Shown in pieces: positions 63,958 through 64,000 of a stretch of 64,000 bases of DNA. Positions within the stretch are counted from its first letter, which is position 1, and every line of letters starts with the position of its first letter. Position numbers and translations under genes: made by a program. Below the pieces are notes generated by a model. That model saw nothing but the letters and a program-made list of their open reading frames with translations. It was not told the DNA's origin and ran no database searches. The stretch spans positions 63,449,321-63,513,320 of the forward strand of contig CM042145.1 of NCBI GenBank assembly GCA_023376005.1. The letters run 5' to 3'. Source of the DNA: Doryteuthis pealeii. Taxonomy: Eukaryota > Mollusca > Cephalopoda > Myopsida > Loliginidae.

Positions 63958-64000
63958 ATTGTTTTTTGTTTTTTTTGTTTTGTTTTTTTGTTTTTTGTTT

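Larger units (their letters stand above)
54861..64000 (-). repeat. giant palindrome, right arm
   Basis: Inverted counterpart of 45,970-54,655; still matching at the last base of the window (A/T-rich GTTTTTTG tract), so the arm may continue. Confidence 0.95.

Noticed and set aside
45970..64000. Polinton/Maverick with long terminal inverted repeats
   Set aside because: No DNA polymerase B, integrase, capsid or ATPase genes; the arms consist of common interspersed repeats and nearly meet at the centre.

Overview
This window looks like gene-poor, repeat-saturated intergenic DNA from a coleoid cephalopod, most likely an octopus. The reasons are long (TA)n, (CA)n and (GA)n arrays every 1-3 kb, several tRNA-derived SINE families, decayed non-LTR reverse transcriptases of kinds common in molluscs, and no ORF that reads as a conserved host protein. 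Two short CpG-rich stretches (33.8-34.1 kb and 39.55-39.77 kb) are the only weak candidates for host exons. The organism call is inference from repeat style, not from a marker gene.

Layout. 0-12.9 kb: SINEs A and B, a solo LTR nested in a dispersed repeat (called R1 here), a MITE with 8-bp flanking duplications, a decayed RTE-like LINE on the minus strand, a tandem array amplified from R1, and a tRNA-Asp-like SINE carrying a hammerhead ribozyme. 12.9-15.3 kb: a gutted Ty3/Gypsy-like LTR retrotransposon (two ~195-bp LTRs, broken gag, protease, integrase tail; RT, RNase H and most of integrase gone). 15-30 kb: SINE B and R1 copies, LINE scraps, Helitron-like ends, and several palindromes. 30-36.3 kb: two hammerhead-like elements, a 5'-inverted LINE insertion, a second tRNA+hammerhead SINE, a minisatellite, and a frameshifted LINE RT with a YADD box. 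36.6-38.9 kb: ~15 copies of a ~154-bp satellite running into a 100-N gap. 39-45.9 kb: AT-rich, hairpin-rich DNA and a Penelope-like element (YVDD reverse transcriptase plus GIY-YIG endonuclease) flanked by inverted copies of one sequence.

45.97-64.0 kb is a giant inverted repeat. A left arm (about 45,970-54,655) and a right arm (54,861 to at least 64,000) mirror each other through a 205-bp spacer, so every SINE, hairpin, mariner remnant, LINE scrap and Helitron in one arm recurs inverted in the other. The arms differ by a few percent plus indels, including a 344-bp loss from the left arm. It may be a real palindrome or an assembly/read fold-back; the sequence alone does not decide.

The most interesting theme is self-cleaving RNA. 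At least two unrelated tRNA-derived SINE families carry a type I hammerhead core directly after the tRNA head, with base-pair covariation between copies. A third repeat (30.3 and 32.8 kb) and the Penelope-like termini carry hammerhead-like folds. Together they suggest that ribozyme-bearing tails were shared between Penelope-like elements and SINEs in this genome.
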